From the NCBI GenBank assembly GCA_024919175.1, contig CP103804.1, positions 2,790,001-2,854,000 on the forward strand: DNA of 64,000 bases. The letters run 5' to 3'. Both the position numbers and the translations under genes were made by a program. This document shows, piece by piece, positions 51,285-60,684 of the stretch. The notes under the pieces were generated by a model, which did not search any database, was not told the origin of the DNA, and worked only from the letters and a program-made list of their open reading frames with translations. Positions within the stretch are counted from its first letter, which is position 1. The number at the start of each line of letters is the position of its first letter. This stretch comes from Clostridioides difficile (GTDB lineage Bacteria; Bacillota; Clostridia; Peptostreptococcales; Peptostreptococcaceae).

Positions 51285-52772
51285 CTACAAGCTATCTTTC
51301 GATGCAATAGGAAATATAGCTGTAAATTTTACACCAACTAATGTATTTTCAATTTTATATTTAACTTTGTGCATATCAAATATAATTTTAATAATATACA
51401 ATCCTAAACCACTTCCACCAGATTGTCTACTTCGTGACTTATCTACACGATAAAAAGGATTAAAAATATTTTCTATTTCAGATTCTTCTATAGATGTATT
51501 TGAATTCTCAACTTCGAAAACTCCACATTCATTATTTCTGTACAATTTTATACTCACCAAAGCACCATTTTTTGAGTGCTTAATTGAGTTGTTAATAATA
51601 TTGGAAATAGCTTTTTTCATCAATTTTATATCTACAAAAGAGTATAGGTTTTTTTCTATATCACTAATAATCTCTATATTCTTATTTTCTGCTAATATTA
51701 AGTAATTTTGTATTGATTGTTGTATTAATGAACTCATATTGATTTCTACTGTATTTAATTTAAATCCAGATGACTCCATACGAGAAATATCAAGAATTTC
51801 ACGTACCATTTCTTCCATACTTTCCATTACCTTAAGCGAATGTTTTAAATAAATGTCTCTATCTTTATACATGCCAATATTATATATCATGCCTTCAAGT
51901 TGACCTTTTATAATCGTAATTGGTGTTTTTAACTCATGAGATACAGCTACAAAAAAAGCTCTTCTACTTATTTCATTCTTTCTTTCCTTTTCAATGTCTT
52001 CTTGAAGTTTTGAATTTGCATATTCAAGATTATTAAGCGTACTTGATAAATTATGTGCAAGTTCATTTAAACTTAAAGCAAGAGAGCCTATTTCATCGTT
52101 ACTTTCTACATCACATCTAACCTCTAAATTCATCTGTGCAATTTTTTTTGAAGTGTTACTTATCTTAACAACAGGTTTTGTAATCACTCTGGAATAAATA
52201 AATGCAGTAACTAGTGATATTATCAAAATAATTATTGCAACTACTGGTATCAATTTTAATAAGATTATAGATGCCTCATCAACTACCATCAATTTTGGAG
52301 TCACAGAAAGAATATATTTATCTGAACTATCTTTAAAGGTAATCTCAGTAGCTATCGCACTTATATAACTATTTTCAGAAATTTTATTATTATTTAGGTA
52401 CTTATATAAAAAATTATCTTCATTGAATATAGACTTTTGTTTATTATTTGATATAGTGTTTTTATTATCTACTTTACCGTACTTTATACTAAATGGTATT
52501 TCTACTGATTTTCCATTTTTCACCAAATCAATAGACACATTATTTGCAATCATAAACTCATAAAATTTAGGTCCTGAATCTTTATATTTAGTCTTCTCAA
52601 TAACTTTAACAAATTCATTCAGATTTTTTTCAACATCATCTGTTAAGTATGATTTATATACTTTTGGCATTGACATCATGATAAATATGTAAATTAGCGT
52701 ACAGGATAAAATAAGTATCAAGGTTGTACTTAAAAAAACTTTTCTATTTAGACTTTTCTTAATCCAATACAT
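51285..52772 (-). CDS. Sensor histidine kinase with HAMP domain
   Basis: A 495-residue kinase. Membrane helices lie near 14-36 and 170-195, with a ~130-residue external sensor between them. A HAMP domain follows (about 196-248), then His280 in FFVAVSHELKTPITIIKGQLEG. The ATPase domain shows NIINNSIKHSK, FNPFYR and GSGLGLYIIK; the G1 box is atypical (EVENSNTSI in place of D-G-G), as in some Gram-positive kinases. It overlaps the regulator gene. It probably controls the downstream ABC exporter (inference from position). Confidence 0.92.
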   Translation of the reverse strand: MYWIKKSLNRKVFLSTTLILILSCTLIYIFIMMSMPKVYKSYLTDDVEKNLNEFVKVIEKTKYKDSGPKFYEFMIANNVSIDLVKNGKSVEIPFSIKYGKVDNKNTISNNKQKSIFNEDNFLYKYLNNNKISENSYISAIATEITFKDSSDKYILSVTPKLMVVDEASIILLKLIPVVAIIILIISLVTAFIYSRVITKPVVKISNTSKKIAQMNLEVRCDVESNDEIGSLALSLNELAHNLSSTLNNLEYANSKLQEDIEKERKNEISRRAFFVAVSHELKTPITIIKGQLEGMIYNIGMYKDRDIYLKHSLKVMESMEEMVREILDISRMESSGFKLNTVEINMSSLIQQSIQNYLILAENKNIEIISDIEKNLYSFVDIKLMKKAISNIINNSIKHSKNGALVSIKLYRNNECGVFEVENSNTSIEESEIENIFNPFYRVDKSRSRQSGGSGLGLYIIKIIFDMHKVKYKIENTLVGVKFTAIFPIASKDSL

Positions 52773-53439
52773 CAATCCTATATCCTACCCCTCTTATTGT
52801 TTCTATGTAACTAACATCAAGTTTTTTTCTAAGATTTTTTATATGTGTATCTACAACCCTTTCATCGCCTAAAAAATCATACTTCCATAGACTATTTATT
52901 AAATTTTCTCTAGTAAGTACACGACCTTTGTGTTCTATTAGTTCCTTTAAAACTTCAAATTCTCTAGCAGTCAATTCAATCTTTTTACCATTTACAAAAA
53001 CTTTATATCCTTCAACATCAACATTGATATCTCTATATGATAAAAATTCTCTATCTTCATGATTTTCTTCTTTATCTCCAGTTCTTCTTAATACTGCCTC
53101 TACTCTTTTTAGAAGGACAATTGTAGAAAATGGCTTTGTGATATAATCATCCACTTTTAATTCAAATCCTTTTACTTGGTCTGTCTCTTCATCTAATGCT
53201 GTAAGTATAATAATTGGAATATTAGATTCATTTCTTATCATTTCACAAACTACAAAACCATCTATCTTTGGCATCAGTATGTCTAATAAAATCAAATCAA
53301 ATTGTTGCTTTTTAAACTTTTCAATTCCATCAAGACCATCATTTGCTGTTATAATAGTGTAACCTGTATTTTCTAAAAATGTTTTTATTATATTTTGAAT
53401 ATCTATATCATCTTCTATAACCAAGATTCTCTTTGACAA
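52759..53439 (-). CDS. OmpR-family response regulator
   Basis: A 226-residue regulator. The receiver shows EDD at 9-11, phosphoacceptor Asp53 (LILLDILMPKIDGFVV) and YITKPFS. The winged helix contains LTAREFEVLKELIEHKGRVL, LINSLWKYDFLGDERVVDTH and IKNLRKKL followed by IETIRGVGYRID. It overlaps the kinase gene by about 14 bases. The pair lies upstream of the exporter and is separated from it by a terminator, so regulation would act in trans on the exporter promoter near 51100. Confidence 0.93.
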   Translation of the reverse strand: MSKRILVIEDDIDIQNIIKTFLENTGYTIITANDGLDGIEKFKKQQFDLILLDILMPKIDGFVVCEMIRNESNIPIIILTALDEETDQVKGFELKVDDYITKPFSTIVLLKRVEAVLRRTGDKEENHEDREFLSYRDINVDVEGYKVFVNGKKIELTAREFEVLKELIEHKGRVLTRENLINSLWKYDFLGDERVVDTHIKNLRKKLDVSYIETIRGVGYRIDVLD

Positions 53440-53753
53440 GTTTATCCCCTCTTTCTATAACTATAAACTTTAGGTTGTATAATATATATTTAGATTATAC
53501 ATTATCTTTATGTTTTTAATGTGTAGCATAAGATACTTCTCCCAAGTACTTTTCTTATTATATATTTGTAAAATTGTGAGGTCAATATAATAACAATATG
53601 AATTTTTTTCCAATTATTATTTTAAAATTATTTTCTCATTTTATCTTTATTAATTTTTTTTAGAAATACTAAATTTTTTCTGTAAAAATATAGAAATTTT
53701 TACATTATTTTTATATAATATATATGAATAAATAATTTTGGAGGATTTGTCTA

Positions 53754-54071
53754 ATGAGTGAATTTAAAGATATTACTGCGGTAAAGAAAGCAAACGTTTA
53801 TTTTGATGGTAAGGTAAGTAGCAGAGTATTAATATTTCCTAATGGTGAAAGAAAAACTTTAGGATTGATGTTACCTGGGGAGTACACTTTTTCTACTAGA
53901 GAAGAAGAAATAATGGAAATGCTTGCTGGAAGCATGGATGTAAAACTACCTGGAAGCAATGAATTTGTAACATATAAGGAAGGTCAAAAATTTAATGTTC
54001 CTTCTGATTCAAGTTTTGATTTAAAAGTTAATGAAGTTGTTGACTATTGCTGTTCATACATAGCTGATTAA
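53754..54071 (+). CDS. ppnP: Pyrimidine/purine nucleoside phosphorylase PpnP
   Basis: A 105-residue cupin-type enzyme, formerly DUF1255, that phosphorolyses several nucleosides to base and ribose phosphate. The family pattern is clear: NVYFDGKVSSRVLIFPNGER with KTLGLMLPGEYTF, EIMEMLAGSMDVKLPG and GQKFNVPSDSSFDLKV. The cysteines near the end (YCCSYIAD) are common in clostridial members. The start follows TTGGAGGATTTGTCTA. It is alone between two promoterless regions; TATAAT near 53714 may be its -10. Confidence 0.92.
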   Translation: MSEFKDITAVKKANVYFDGKVSSRVLIFPNGERKTLGLMLPGEYTFSTREEEIMEMLAGSMDVKLPGSNEFVTYKEGQKFNVPSDSSFDLKVNEVVDYCCSYIAD

Positions 54072-54110
54072 TAAATATATATGATATTTTCATATAAAAT
54101 TTAATGTAGA

Positions 54111-54152
54111 TAAAAAAAGAACAACTCTATTTAATATTAAGTTGCTCTTTTT
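54111..54152. terminator. Bidirectional terminator between ppnP and the P-type ATPase
   Basis: AAAAAAAGAACAACT pairs with AGTTGCTCTTTTTTT (one mismatch). T-tracts on both strands serve the two convergent genes. Confidence 0.8.
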
Positions 54153-54166
54153 TTATATTATTCAAG

Positions 54167-56524
54167 TCAGTTTAAATCTGGAGCTATTGTGTATAGTATC
54201 TCATCTAATACAAATAACATAACTTTTATCATAATCGGCATTAATACTGCTAATACCAGAGTTATAAGGATTAGCTCTTTACTTAGAGCTACAAATGAGA
54301 ATAATCCACCTAAAAATAGGATTCCAACAACAAATGCTATAGTCATACTTACAATTAAAAATAATCTTTCTTTATTAAATGGCAAGCATTGCTGTCTTAA
54401 TATCAAAAGACCACATATACCAGTTAGTATAGCACACATTGTAGAAAATACACTTGAACTATAACCCAAGTATTCAACTATATTGTAAACAATAATTACA
54501 TTTAATGTTACACATAGTGCTCCTGGTAAAGCATTTTTTAATATATTAAGTAAGAAATTTCCTGAAATTCTACTTCTATTTGCCTCAAGAGCTAAAAAGA
54601 ATGATGGTATACCTACTGTTACAGCTCCAATCAATGATAATTGGATTGGTACAAATGGATACTGTCTACTAAAGAAAAATAATGTTAATAGCGATAAGAA
54701 GAATGAAAATATTGTCTTTACTAAAAACAAAGAAGATGCTCTTTGAATATTATTGATTACCTTTCTTCCTTCCATAACAACCTTTGGCATGGATGCAAAG
54801 TTTGAATCTAATAACACTAAATTAGAAACATTTTTGGTAGCATCACTTCCAGATGCCATCGCAATACTACAGTCAGCTTCTTTAAGTGCTAATACATCAT
54901 TTACACCATCTCCTGTCATTGCTACTGTACGATTTTGTTGTTTTAATGCTACAATCATTTGTTTCTTTTGTTGTGGGCTTACTCTTCCAAAAACACTATA
55001 TTTATCAACCGCATTGTATATGTCTTTCTCATTTTTAAGTGTTGTTGCATCAATAAATCTACTGGCTGTTTTAAGACCTGCTTTTCTTGCTACTTCACTT
55101 ACCGTTATCGGATTATCTCCAGATATAATCTTTATATCCACACCTTCATTATAAAAAAACTCTAAAGTTTCCTTGGCCTCATCCCTAATTTTATCTAATA
55201 TCAGTATAAAAGCAAGTGGCTTTATATCTTCAGGTATATTATTATCTTCCATATAAGAGTTACTATGAGCTAAAGCTATTACTCTATTTCCTGCTTTAGA
55301 ATATTTTTCAATCTCTATTTTTAAGTCTTTATATCTATCTTTAAAAATAAATTCAAAAGCTCCTATTAAGTATGTACCTTCATTTTCAAAAACAACACCA
55401 CTATATTTTCTTGCTGATGAGAATGGAATCAAATTTTTAACTTTATATGTATCTGAAATAGCATATTTATCTCTTATAGCATTTAATGTTGCATTATCAT
55501 CTTTAAGAGAATTACATAAATTTCCCATTATCTCGTTTACATTAACTTTTTCAAGCATTACTATATCATCAACTTGCATTTTACCTTCTGTAATTGTACC
55601 TGTTTTATCAAGGCATAATGTGTCAACTCTAGCAAGAGTCTCTACACAATATAATTCTTGAACTAATGTCTTGTGGCTTGCAAGCTTTATTGTCCCAACA
55701 GCTAAAGCAATACTTGTAAGTAGAGTCAGTCCCTCTGGTATCATTCCATTTACAGCTGCCACAGTACCTACTACAGATGTTACTATAGAATCCCCATTTC
55801 CAAAATGTTGTTTTACAAACAATATAACTCCTAAAGGAATAATTATTACACCAACAACTTTTAATATTGCGTTTAATGAATTTCTAAGTTGAGAATTGTG
55901 TTTCTTGGAAATTTTAGCATCACTAGCTATCTTATTTGCATAGTTATCTTTTCCTATATTTTCAACTTTTACAAATGCATCTCCAGAAACTACAAAACTA
56001 CCAGAATATAAAAAATCCCCTTTACTTTTTACAATAATATCAGATTCTCCTGTGATTAGAGATTCATTTACCTCTAACTTTCCCTCCAAAACCTTTGAAT
56101 CTGCACAAATTTGATTTCCTGTTTTTAAAATCATAATATCGTCTAGCACTAATTTCTGAACATCAATCTCTCTTTTCTCTTTTTCCCTTATAACAGATAC
56201 TTTGCTTGATACTATGACAGATAGCTTGTCCAACAATCTTTTTGCTCTTATTTCTTGAATCACACCAATAATAGTATTAATTACAGCAATAAATATAAAT
56301 AAGGTATTTTTGAAAGAGCCAACTGAAACTAGCAAACAAACTAAAACAAGATTTATAAGATTAAAAAGTGTAAATATATTATCTTTGAAAATTTGCTTGT
56401 ATGTTTTAGTTTTTCCATTATCAAATACATTAATTAAATTGTCATCTATTCTACTTTGAAGTTGTTCACTGTTTAATCCAACATTTATATCACAATTATA
56501 TCTTTTTAAGTTAATTTTATCCAT
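54167..56524 (-). CDS. Cation-translocating P-type ATPase (CtpE-like)
   Basis: A 785-residue ATPase. The actuator domain carries TGES (158-161), the phosphorylated residue is Asp306 in CLDKTGT, and GDGVND follows later. Transmembrane helix 4 has PEGLTLL (263-269) in the place that determines the ion in this family. That motif resembles mycobacterial CtpE, linked to calcium transport (recalled); calcium is therefore a plausible but unproven substrate. Heavy-metal binding repeats and the CPC motif are absent, which argues against copper or zinc. The start follows AAAGGAGTATAAT. It appears monocistronic. Confidence 0.88.
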   Translation of the reverse strand: MDKINLKRYNCDINVGLNSEQLQSRIDDNLINVFDNGKTKTYKQIFKDNIFTLFNLINLVLVCLLVSVGSFKNTLFIFIAVINTIIGVIQEIRAKRLLDKLSVIVSSKVSVIREKEKREIDVQKLVLDDIMILKTGNQICADSKVLEGKLEVNESLITGESDIIVKSKGDFLYSGSFVVSGDAFVKVENIGKDNYANKIASDAKISKKHNSQLRNSLNAILKVVGVIIIPLGVILFVKQHFGNGDSIVTSVVGTVAAVNGMIPEGLTLLTSIALAVGTIKLASHKTLVQELYCVETLARVDTLCLDKTGTITEGKMQVDDIVMLEKVNVNEIMGNLCNSLKDDNATLNAIRDKYAISDTYKVKNLIPFSSARKYSGVVFENEGTYLIGAFEFIFKDRYKDLKIEIEKYSKAGNRVIALAHSNSYMEDNNIPEDIKPLAFILILDKIRDEAKETLEFFYNEGVDIKIISGDNPITVSEVARKAGLKTASRFIDATTLKNEKDIYNAVDKYSVFGRVSPQQKKQMIVALKQQNRTVAMTGDGVNDVLALKEADCSIAMASGSDATKNVSNLVLLDSNFASMPKVVMEGRKVINNIQRASSLFLVKTIFSFFLSLLTLFFFSRQYPFVPIQLSLIGAVTVGIPSFFLALEANRSRISGNFLLNILKNALPGALCVTLNVIIVYNIVEYLGYSSSVFSTMCAILTGICGLLILRQQCLPFNKERLFLIVSMTIAFVVGILFLGGLFSFVALSKELILITLVLAVLMPIMIKVMLFVLDEILYTIAPDLN

Positions 56525-56984
56525 ATTATACTCCTTTCAGCTTAACTTTTTCTTTAATATTGATATCTATAAATATATTGTAAAATTCTAATTTAGTTTA
56601 ATATATCTTATTATAGTTTATATAATAAAACATAAATCTAAAGATTTAAATATCATAATTCTTAAGATTTCCTAAATTTTTTATAAATTTCGCTATATTT
56701 TTATTAAGTTTAATTTCAAATTTTATATCTAATTTTCGATTATCCGCATAAACACTATACTTTCAAGTATTTTGAGAGGTAGAAAAACATTCATTTTACC
56801 ATGAATATACCACGATTGAATGAGCCTTGATATGACAATGTAAATCAGACAATAGGATGCCTTTTGGGTGTCCTTTCTATAAACAAAGCAGTCAATCCTA
56901 AGACTAACTGCTTTGTGTGTATAGATATGAAATTATAAAACTGTAATTTTTAAGTTTGACCTGTACTCCAAAAGTATAGTAGTT
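56525..56984. other. Intergenic region with a leader-like remnant and transposon-like sequence
   Basis: At 56690-56715 lies a degraded third copy of the leader repeat of 24098 and 41390. From about 56840 the base composition rises (GGATGCCTTTTGGGTGTCC), resembling conjugative-transposon sequence. A hairpin with arms ACAAAGCAGT/ACTGCTTTGT is at 56883-56918. No gene is supported here. Confidence 0.45.
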
Positions 56985-57494
56985 TTATACTTTCTTGCGT
57001 GTTAAGAAAATTCCCACTATTGCCCCTATAAGGATAATAGGTGCTAATCTGACAAACACCCATTCAAATGTGTGAAAAACTACTCCGACAACAGCAGTTT
57101 CAGGGTCATTATAGTTCCAACCTAAGTAAGGACTATTTAATATTATTAAGACCATAGAAATTACTACTATTACTGCACACAATGAGATAAGTAACCAACG
57201 AAACATTTTTCTTCTCACAGTCTTTCTTTGTGCAAGCTGTAAGTTTATAATTTCCAGTTTTTCGGAAATCACTTTTAAGTCATCAACTTTCGATTCAATA
57301 ACAGTTTCTCCAAGCAAAGTGCTTACAGGTGTTTCAAGCACTTCCGATATAGAGATTAAAATATCAGAATCGGGAACTGACAATCCTTGCTCCCATTTAG
57401 AGATTGTTTGTCGCACTACATTCAGCTTGATAGCAAGTTCTGCTTGTGAAAGTCCTTTTGATTTTCTGATTGCTTTAATATTTTCATTTAACAT
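56985..57494 (-). CDS. XRE-family regulator with two C-terminal membrane segments
   Basis: A 169-residue membrane-anchored regulator. The XRE helix-turn-helix (5-60) reads NIKAIRKSKGLSQAELAIKL then NVVRQTISKWEQGLSVPDSD. A linker with a possible coiled coil (SKVDDLKVISEKLEIINLQL) leads to helices near 97-118 and 147-165. Similar HTH-2TM proteins are frequent in Firmicutes and mobile elements. The start follows AATGGAGGGTATTCCTA. It lies directly beside a decayed transposon integrase, and its base composition is higher in G+C than neighbours, suggesting arrival with the same element. Confidence 0.87.
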   Translation of the reverse strand: MLNENIKAIRKSKGLSQAELAIKLNVVRQTISKWEQGLSVPDSDILISISEVLETPVSTLLGETVIESKVDDLKVISEKLEIINLQLAQRKTVRRKMFRWLLISLCAVIVVISMVLIILNSPYLGWNYNDPETAVVGVVFHTFEWVFVRLAPIILIGAIVGIFLTRKKV

Positions 57495-57639
57495 TAGGAA
57501 TACCCTCCATTCTTTTATTTGTTACCGCTATTGTACGAGGAACTGCCCGTTGATACAAGCAACGCATATTAACATTCAAGTTATCCAACAAAAAACAAAA
57601 TAAAAACTGTCTATTTCTTCGCATCCATATTGTAACAGT

Positions 57640-57906
57640 TCCATATATTCATGGAAACTGTTTTCTACGGACAGAGTACCAGCAGGAAAACGTGATTGTA
57701 TTTCTCTAAGGGAAAAGAAACAGGATAAGCTGGGGAATAAGATCATTGACAGTATAAAATCCTCTGCCACTAAGGAATGGCCTGTTAGAATAAAAGAGAA
57801 TGGTTATGCCTATCAGACTATCAACAATTACAAGCATTCACTCATAGCGTCATTCTATACCGCTATAGACGGAGTAAAAAGCGAAATGATGAGCCTAATT
57901 TCCTAA
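57640..57906 (+). pseudogene. Decayed Tn916-family integrase
   Basis: An open plus-strand frame reads IYSWKLFSTDRVPAGKRDCI then SLREKKQDKLGNKIIDSIKS, KEWPVRIKENGYAYQTINNY and KHSLIASFYTAI, ending in TAA at 57904. The blocks match Tn916-type Int in order (YSWKLVATDRVPAGKRDCIS, then DKLG---IDSIK, KEWA-R--ENGYAYQTINNY), but about 45 residues between LREK and DKLG are missing, as are the N-terminus and the entire catalytic domain. It is clearly a dead fragment. The minus-strand frame at 57576-57770 is its shadow. Comparison is from memory. Confidence 0.85.
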
Positions 57907-58120
57907 CGTATTTACCACTTTCTTACCATTTTTGAAAGTCAAAACATGAAGAGATATAAGAAGAAACGAGAAGTATCGAACGTATAAGAAAAGCCAGTAA
58001 AGCCTATAAAATAAGGCTATACTGACATTTAAGAAGTTATAAAGAGATATTCAGAAATTTATATTAAGTTTAAATTAAGTTAAAAGAATAAACAGGTTTA
58101 TTATGTTCTATAAAATAAAA

Positions 58121-59068
58121 CTAGTTTGTATATTCAGTTTCCAAATCTTCATATTTTTCTTTGCCATATATAACCATTCCTATAATTGAAATTATTATAA
58201 GCACACTTCCTACAATACTATAAAGATTGAACTTTTCATTCAGTAAAAATACTCCTGCAAATATAGATACCACTGTAGCTATATTTGATAATATTGATGA
58301 TTTTACAGCCTCTAGTTTAGACCTTGAGTAGTTATTTAAAAACATAGCTAACAAAGAACACCCAATACCTAAATAAACTATTGGAAATACAATCTCCATA
58401 TTGAATAATTCTTTTGCATATTCTATTAGATTCCCTGATATCAATTCACCACCAACAGATATTGATATAAATGATATTGTTCCAATTAGTTGCATCGCTG
58501 CTGTTATTTCAATTGGTGTAAATTCGCTTTTAGATAACTTTCTCACATATACACCATATGCACCTGCACAAATTACTGCCCCAAGTATCATTACTCTTCC
58601 AAGCATACTACTTGTTTGATTACCTGTATTTTGTAAATTTACTATTATAACGCCAAAAACTGCAATTATAATACATGCTACTTGCTTTAAATTCATTTTT
58701 TCATTTAAAAATATAATTCCCATAATCCCTGTAACTACTGGTATCATAGATATCATAACACCAACTTCTGATGTAGATGTATACTTAACTCCAAATGTCT
58801 CAAGCATAAAATATAGAAAGGGTTGAAACATACATAAAATCAAAAGAGATTTAATATCTTTTCCTTTAAAATTTAAGCTTATAAATTTAAACTTATATAA
58901 TAATATTACTGTTATCAATCCAATTGTAAATCTCAATGATAATACTGTAAAAACTTTATTGTCAACCAAATTTAATACTGTTTTAGTAAAATAAAAAGAA
59001 AATCCAAATAAAATATTTGCCAATACCCCTAGGGTATAACCTTTTGTTACATCACTTACTTTGTTCAT
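58121..59068 (-). CDS. DMT-superfamily (EamA) transporter
   Basis: A 315-residue membrane protein with ten predicted helices arranged as two EamA repeats. The first repeat includes GVLANILFGFSFYFTKTVLN, PFLYFMLETFGVKYTSTSEV and MISMIPVVTGIMGIIFLNEK; the second ends with GVFLLNEKFNLYSIVGSVLI. EamA proteins export amino acids or related metabolites, but the substrate is not readable. The start follows GTGAGGATGTTAAATTT. It stands alone, convergent with the integrase remnant. Confidence 0.9.
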   Translation of the reverse strand: MNKVSDVTKGYTLGVLANILFGFSFYFTKTVLNLVDNKVFTVLSLRFTIGLITVILLYKFKFISLNFKGKDIKSLLILCMFQPFLYFMLETFGVKYTSTSEVGVMISMIPVVTGIMGIIFLNEKMNLKQVACIIIAVFGVIIVNLQNTGNQTSSMLGRVMILGAVICAGAYGVYVRKLSKSEFTPIEITAAMQLIGTISFISISVGGELISGNLIEYAKELFNMEIVFPIVYLGIGCSLLAMFLNNYSRSKLEAVKSSILSNIATVVSIFAGVFLLNEKFNLYSIVGSVLIIISIIGMVIYGKEKYEDLETEYTN

Positions 59069-59145
59069 AAATTTAACATCCTCACATTTTCTAATAATAT
59101 ATAAAAAACTTTAACAGTACATACCATGTATGTCAACATATATAT

Positions 59146-59187
59146 AAAAAAGCTATCTAATTTAAGATAGTTTAGATAGCTTTTTAA
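59146..59187 (-). terminator. Terminator of the glycine cleavage operon
   Basis: On the minus strand AAAAAGCTATCTAA and TTAGATAGCTTTTTT form a hairpin, about 40 bases past the gcvPB stop. Confidence 0.85.
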
Positions 59188-59223
59188 TACAAATACAAAA
59201 TTTCTTTATATTTAAATTATTTA

Positions 59224-60684
59224 TTATTTTATTTGTGACCATGTTAATATAGGCTTTTTCACTGCTCTTGCATCATCAACTCTTTTAACTAAAGTATTAT
59301 GTGGAGCAGTTTTTAGTAATTCTGGTTCTTCCTTAGCTTCTTTGGCAACATCCTTCATAGCTTCAATAAAACTATCTAATGTTTCTATACTCTCACTTTC
59401 TGTTGGCTCTATCATAAGTGCCTCATTTATAATAAGAGGGAAATACATTGTTGGAGGATGATATCCATAATCCAACAATCTCTTTGCTATATCAATAGTT
59501 TTTATATTTGCTTCTCCTTTTGGTAATCCTCCTAATACAAACTCATGTTTACATAAAATATCTATTGGTAAAATATAATCATCTTTTATACTTTCTTTTA
59601 TATAATTAGCATTTAGAACTGCCATTTCACTAGTTTCTTTAAGCCCATCTCTTCCCATTGTCAATATATATGTGTAAGCTCTTACAAGGACTCCAAAATT
59701 TCCATAGAAATTTTTAATTTTTCCAGTAGACTTTGGTTTGTCATAGTTTAATACATATTTATCTTCTTGTTTTTCAATTACTGGAATTGGTAAAAAAGGT
59801 ATTAGCTCTTTTTTAGCTCCAACAGGTCCAGCTCCTGGACCACCACCACCATGAGGAGTTGAAAATGTCTTATGAAGATTAAGATGAACTACATCAAATC
59901 CCATATCTCCAGGTCTTGTTATCCCCATAATAGCATTCATGTTTGCACCATCATAATACAAAAGACCACCTGCTTCATGTACAAGGTCAGCTATTTCTTT
60001 TATATTTTTTTCAAATAGTCCAAGAGTACTTGGATTAGTAAGCATAAGAGCTGCTACTTCATCATTTAAAACTTCTTTTAACGCATCTATATCTATAGCA
60101 CCATTTTTATCAGATGTTATTTGAATTACATCAAAATTTGCCATAGCTGCACTTGCTGGATTAGTTCCATGTGCAGAGTCTGGAATTATTACTTTAGTTC
60201 TTTTATGGTCTCCTCTATTCTCATGATACGCTTTTATAAGCATAAGACCTGTAAACTCACCATGTGAACCCGCTGAAGGTTGAAGTGTAACTTCATCCAT
60301 ACCTGTAATTTCTGCAAGTTTATTTGACAAGTCATACATAAGAGCAAGAGAACCTTGTGCTGTATCTGGAGATTGATATGGATGCATTCCAGTAAAGTTT
60401 GGAAGTGCTGCCATATCTTCATTAATTTTAGGGTTATATTTCATTGTACAAGAACCTAAAGGATAAAAACCTGTATCAACACCAAAGTTTTTATTTGACA
60501 ATAAAGTATAATGTCTAACTAATTCTAATTCACCAACTTCTGGTAAGTTTAATTCATTTTGTCTAGCCATACTTGGGTCAATCATATCTTCTATTTTTAT
60601 ATCATCTACATCTAACTCTGGAAGTGAATATGCTTTTCTACCTTTTTTAGATATATCTATTAACAAACTATTATATTCTTTCAT
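59224..60684 (-). CDS. gcvPB: Glycine dehydrogenase (decarboxylating) subunit 2
   Basis: A 486-residue PLP enzyme, the catalytic half of the split P-protein of the glycine cleavage system. The PLP-binding lysine is Lys272 in VVHLNLHKTFSTPHGGGG. Other hallmarks are YPLGSCTMKYNPK, AGSHGEFTGLM, DSAHGTNPASA and DGANMNAIMG. It works with subunit 1 encoded in the preceding gene. The genes are fused at a TAATG stop-start overlap, with GGAGGGGTTATA as ribosome site. Full length. Confidence 0.96.
   Translation of the reverse strand: MKEYNSLLIDISKKGRKAYSLPELDVDDIKIEDMIDPSMARQNELNLPEVGELELVRHYTLLSNKNFGVDTGFYPLGSCTMKYNPKINEDMAALPNFTGMHPYQSPDTAQGSLALMYDLSNKLAEITGMDEVTLQPSAGSHGEFTGLMLIKAYHENRGDHKRTKVIIPDSAHGTNPASAAMANFDVIQITSDKNGAIDIDALKEVLNDEVAALMLTNPSTLGLFEKNIKEIADLVHEAGGLLYYDGANMNAIMGITRPGDMGFDVVHLNLHKTFSTPHGGGGPGAGPVGAKKELIPFLPIPVIEKQEDKYVLNYDKPKSTGKIKNFYGNFGVLVRAYTYILTMGRDGLKETSEMAVLNANYIKESIKDDYILPIDILCKHEFVLGGLPKGEANIKTIDIAKRLLDYGYHPPTMYFPLIINEALMIEPTESESIETLDSFIEAMKDVAKEAKEEPELLKTAPHNTLVKRVDDARAVKKPILTWSQIK

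Noticed and set aside
57576..57770. 64-codon minus-strand frame
   Set aside because: It is the antisense of the decayed Tn916-type integrase, whose plus-strand translation is clearly homologous.
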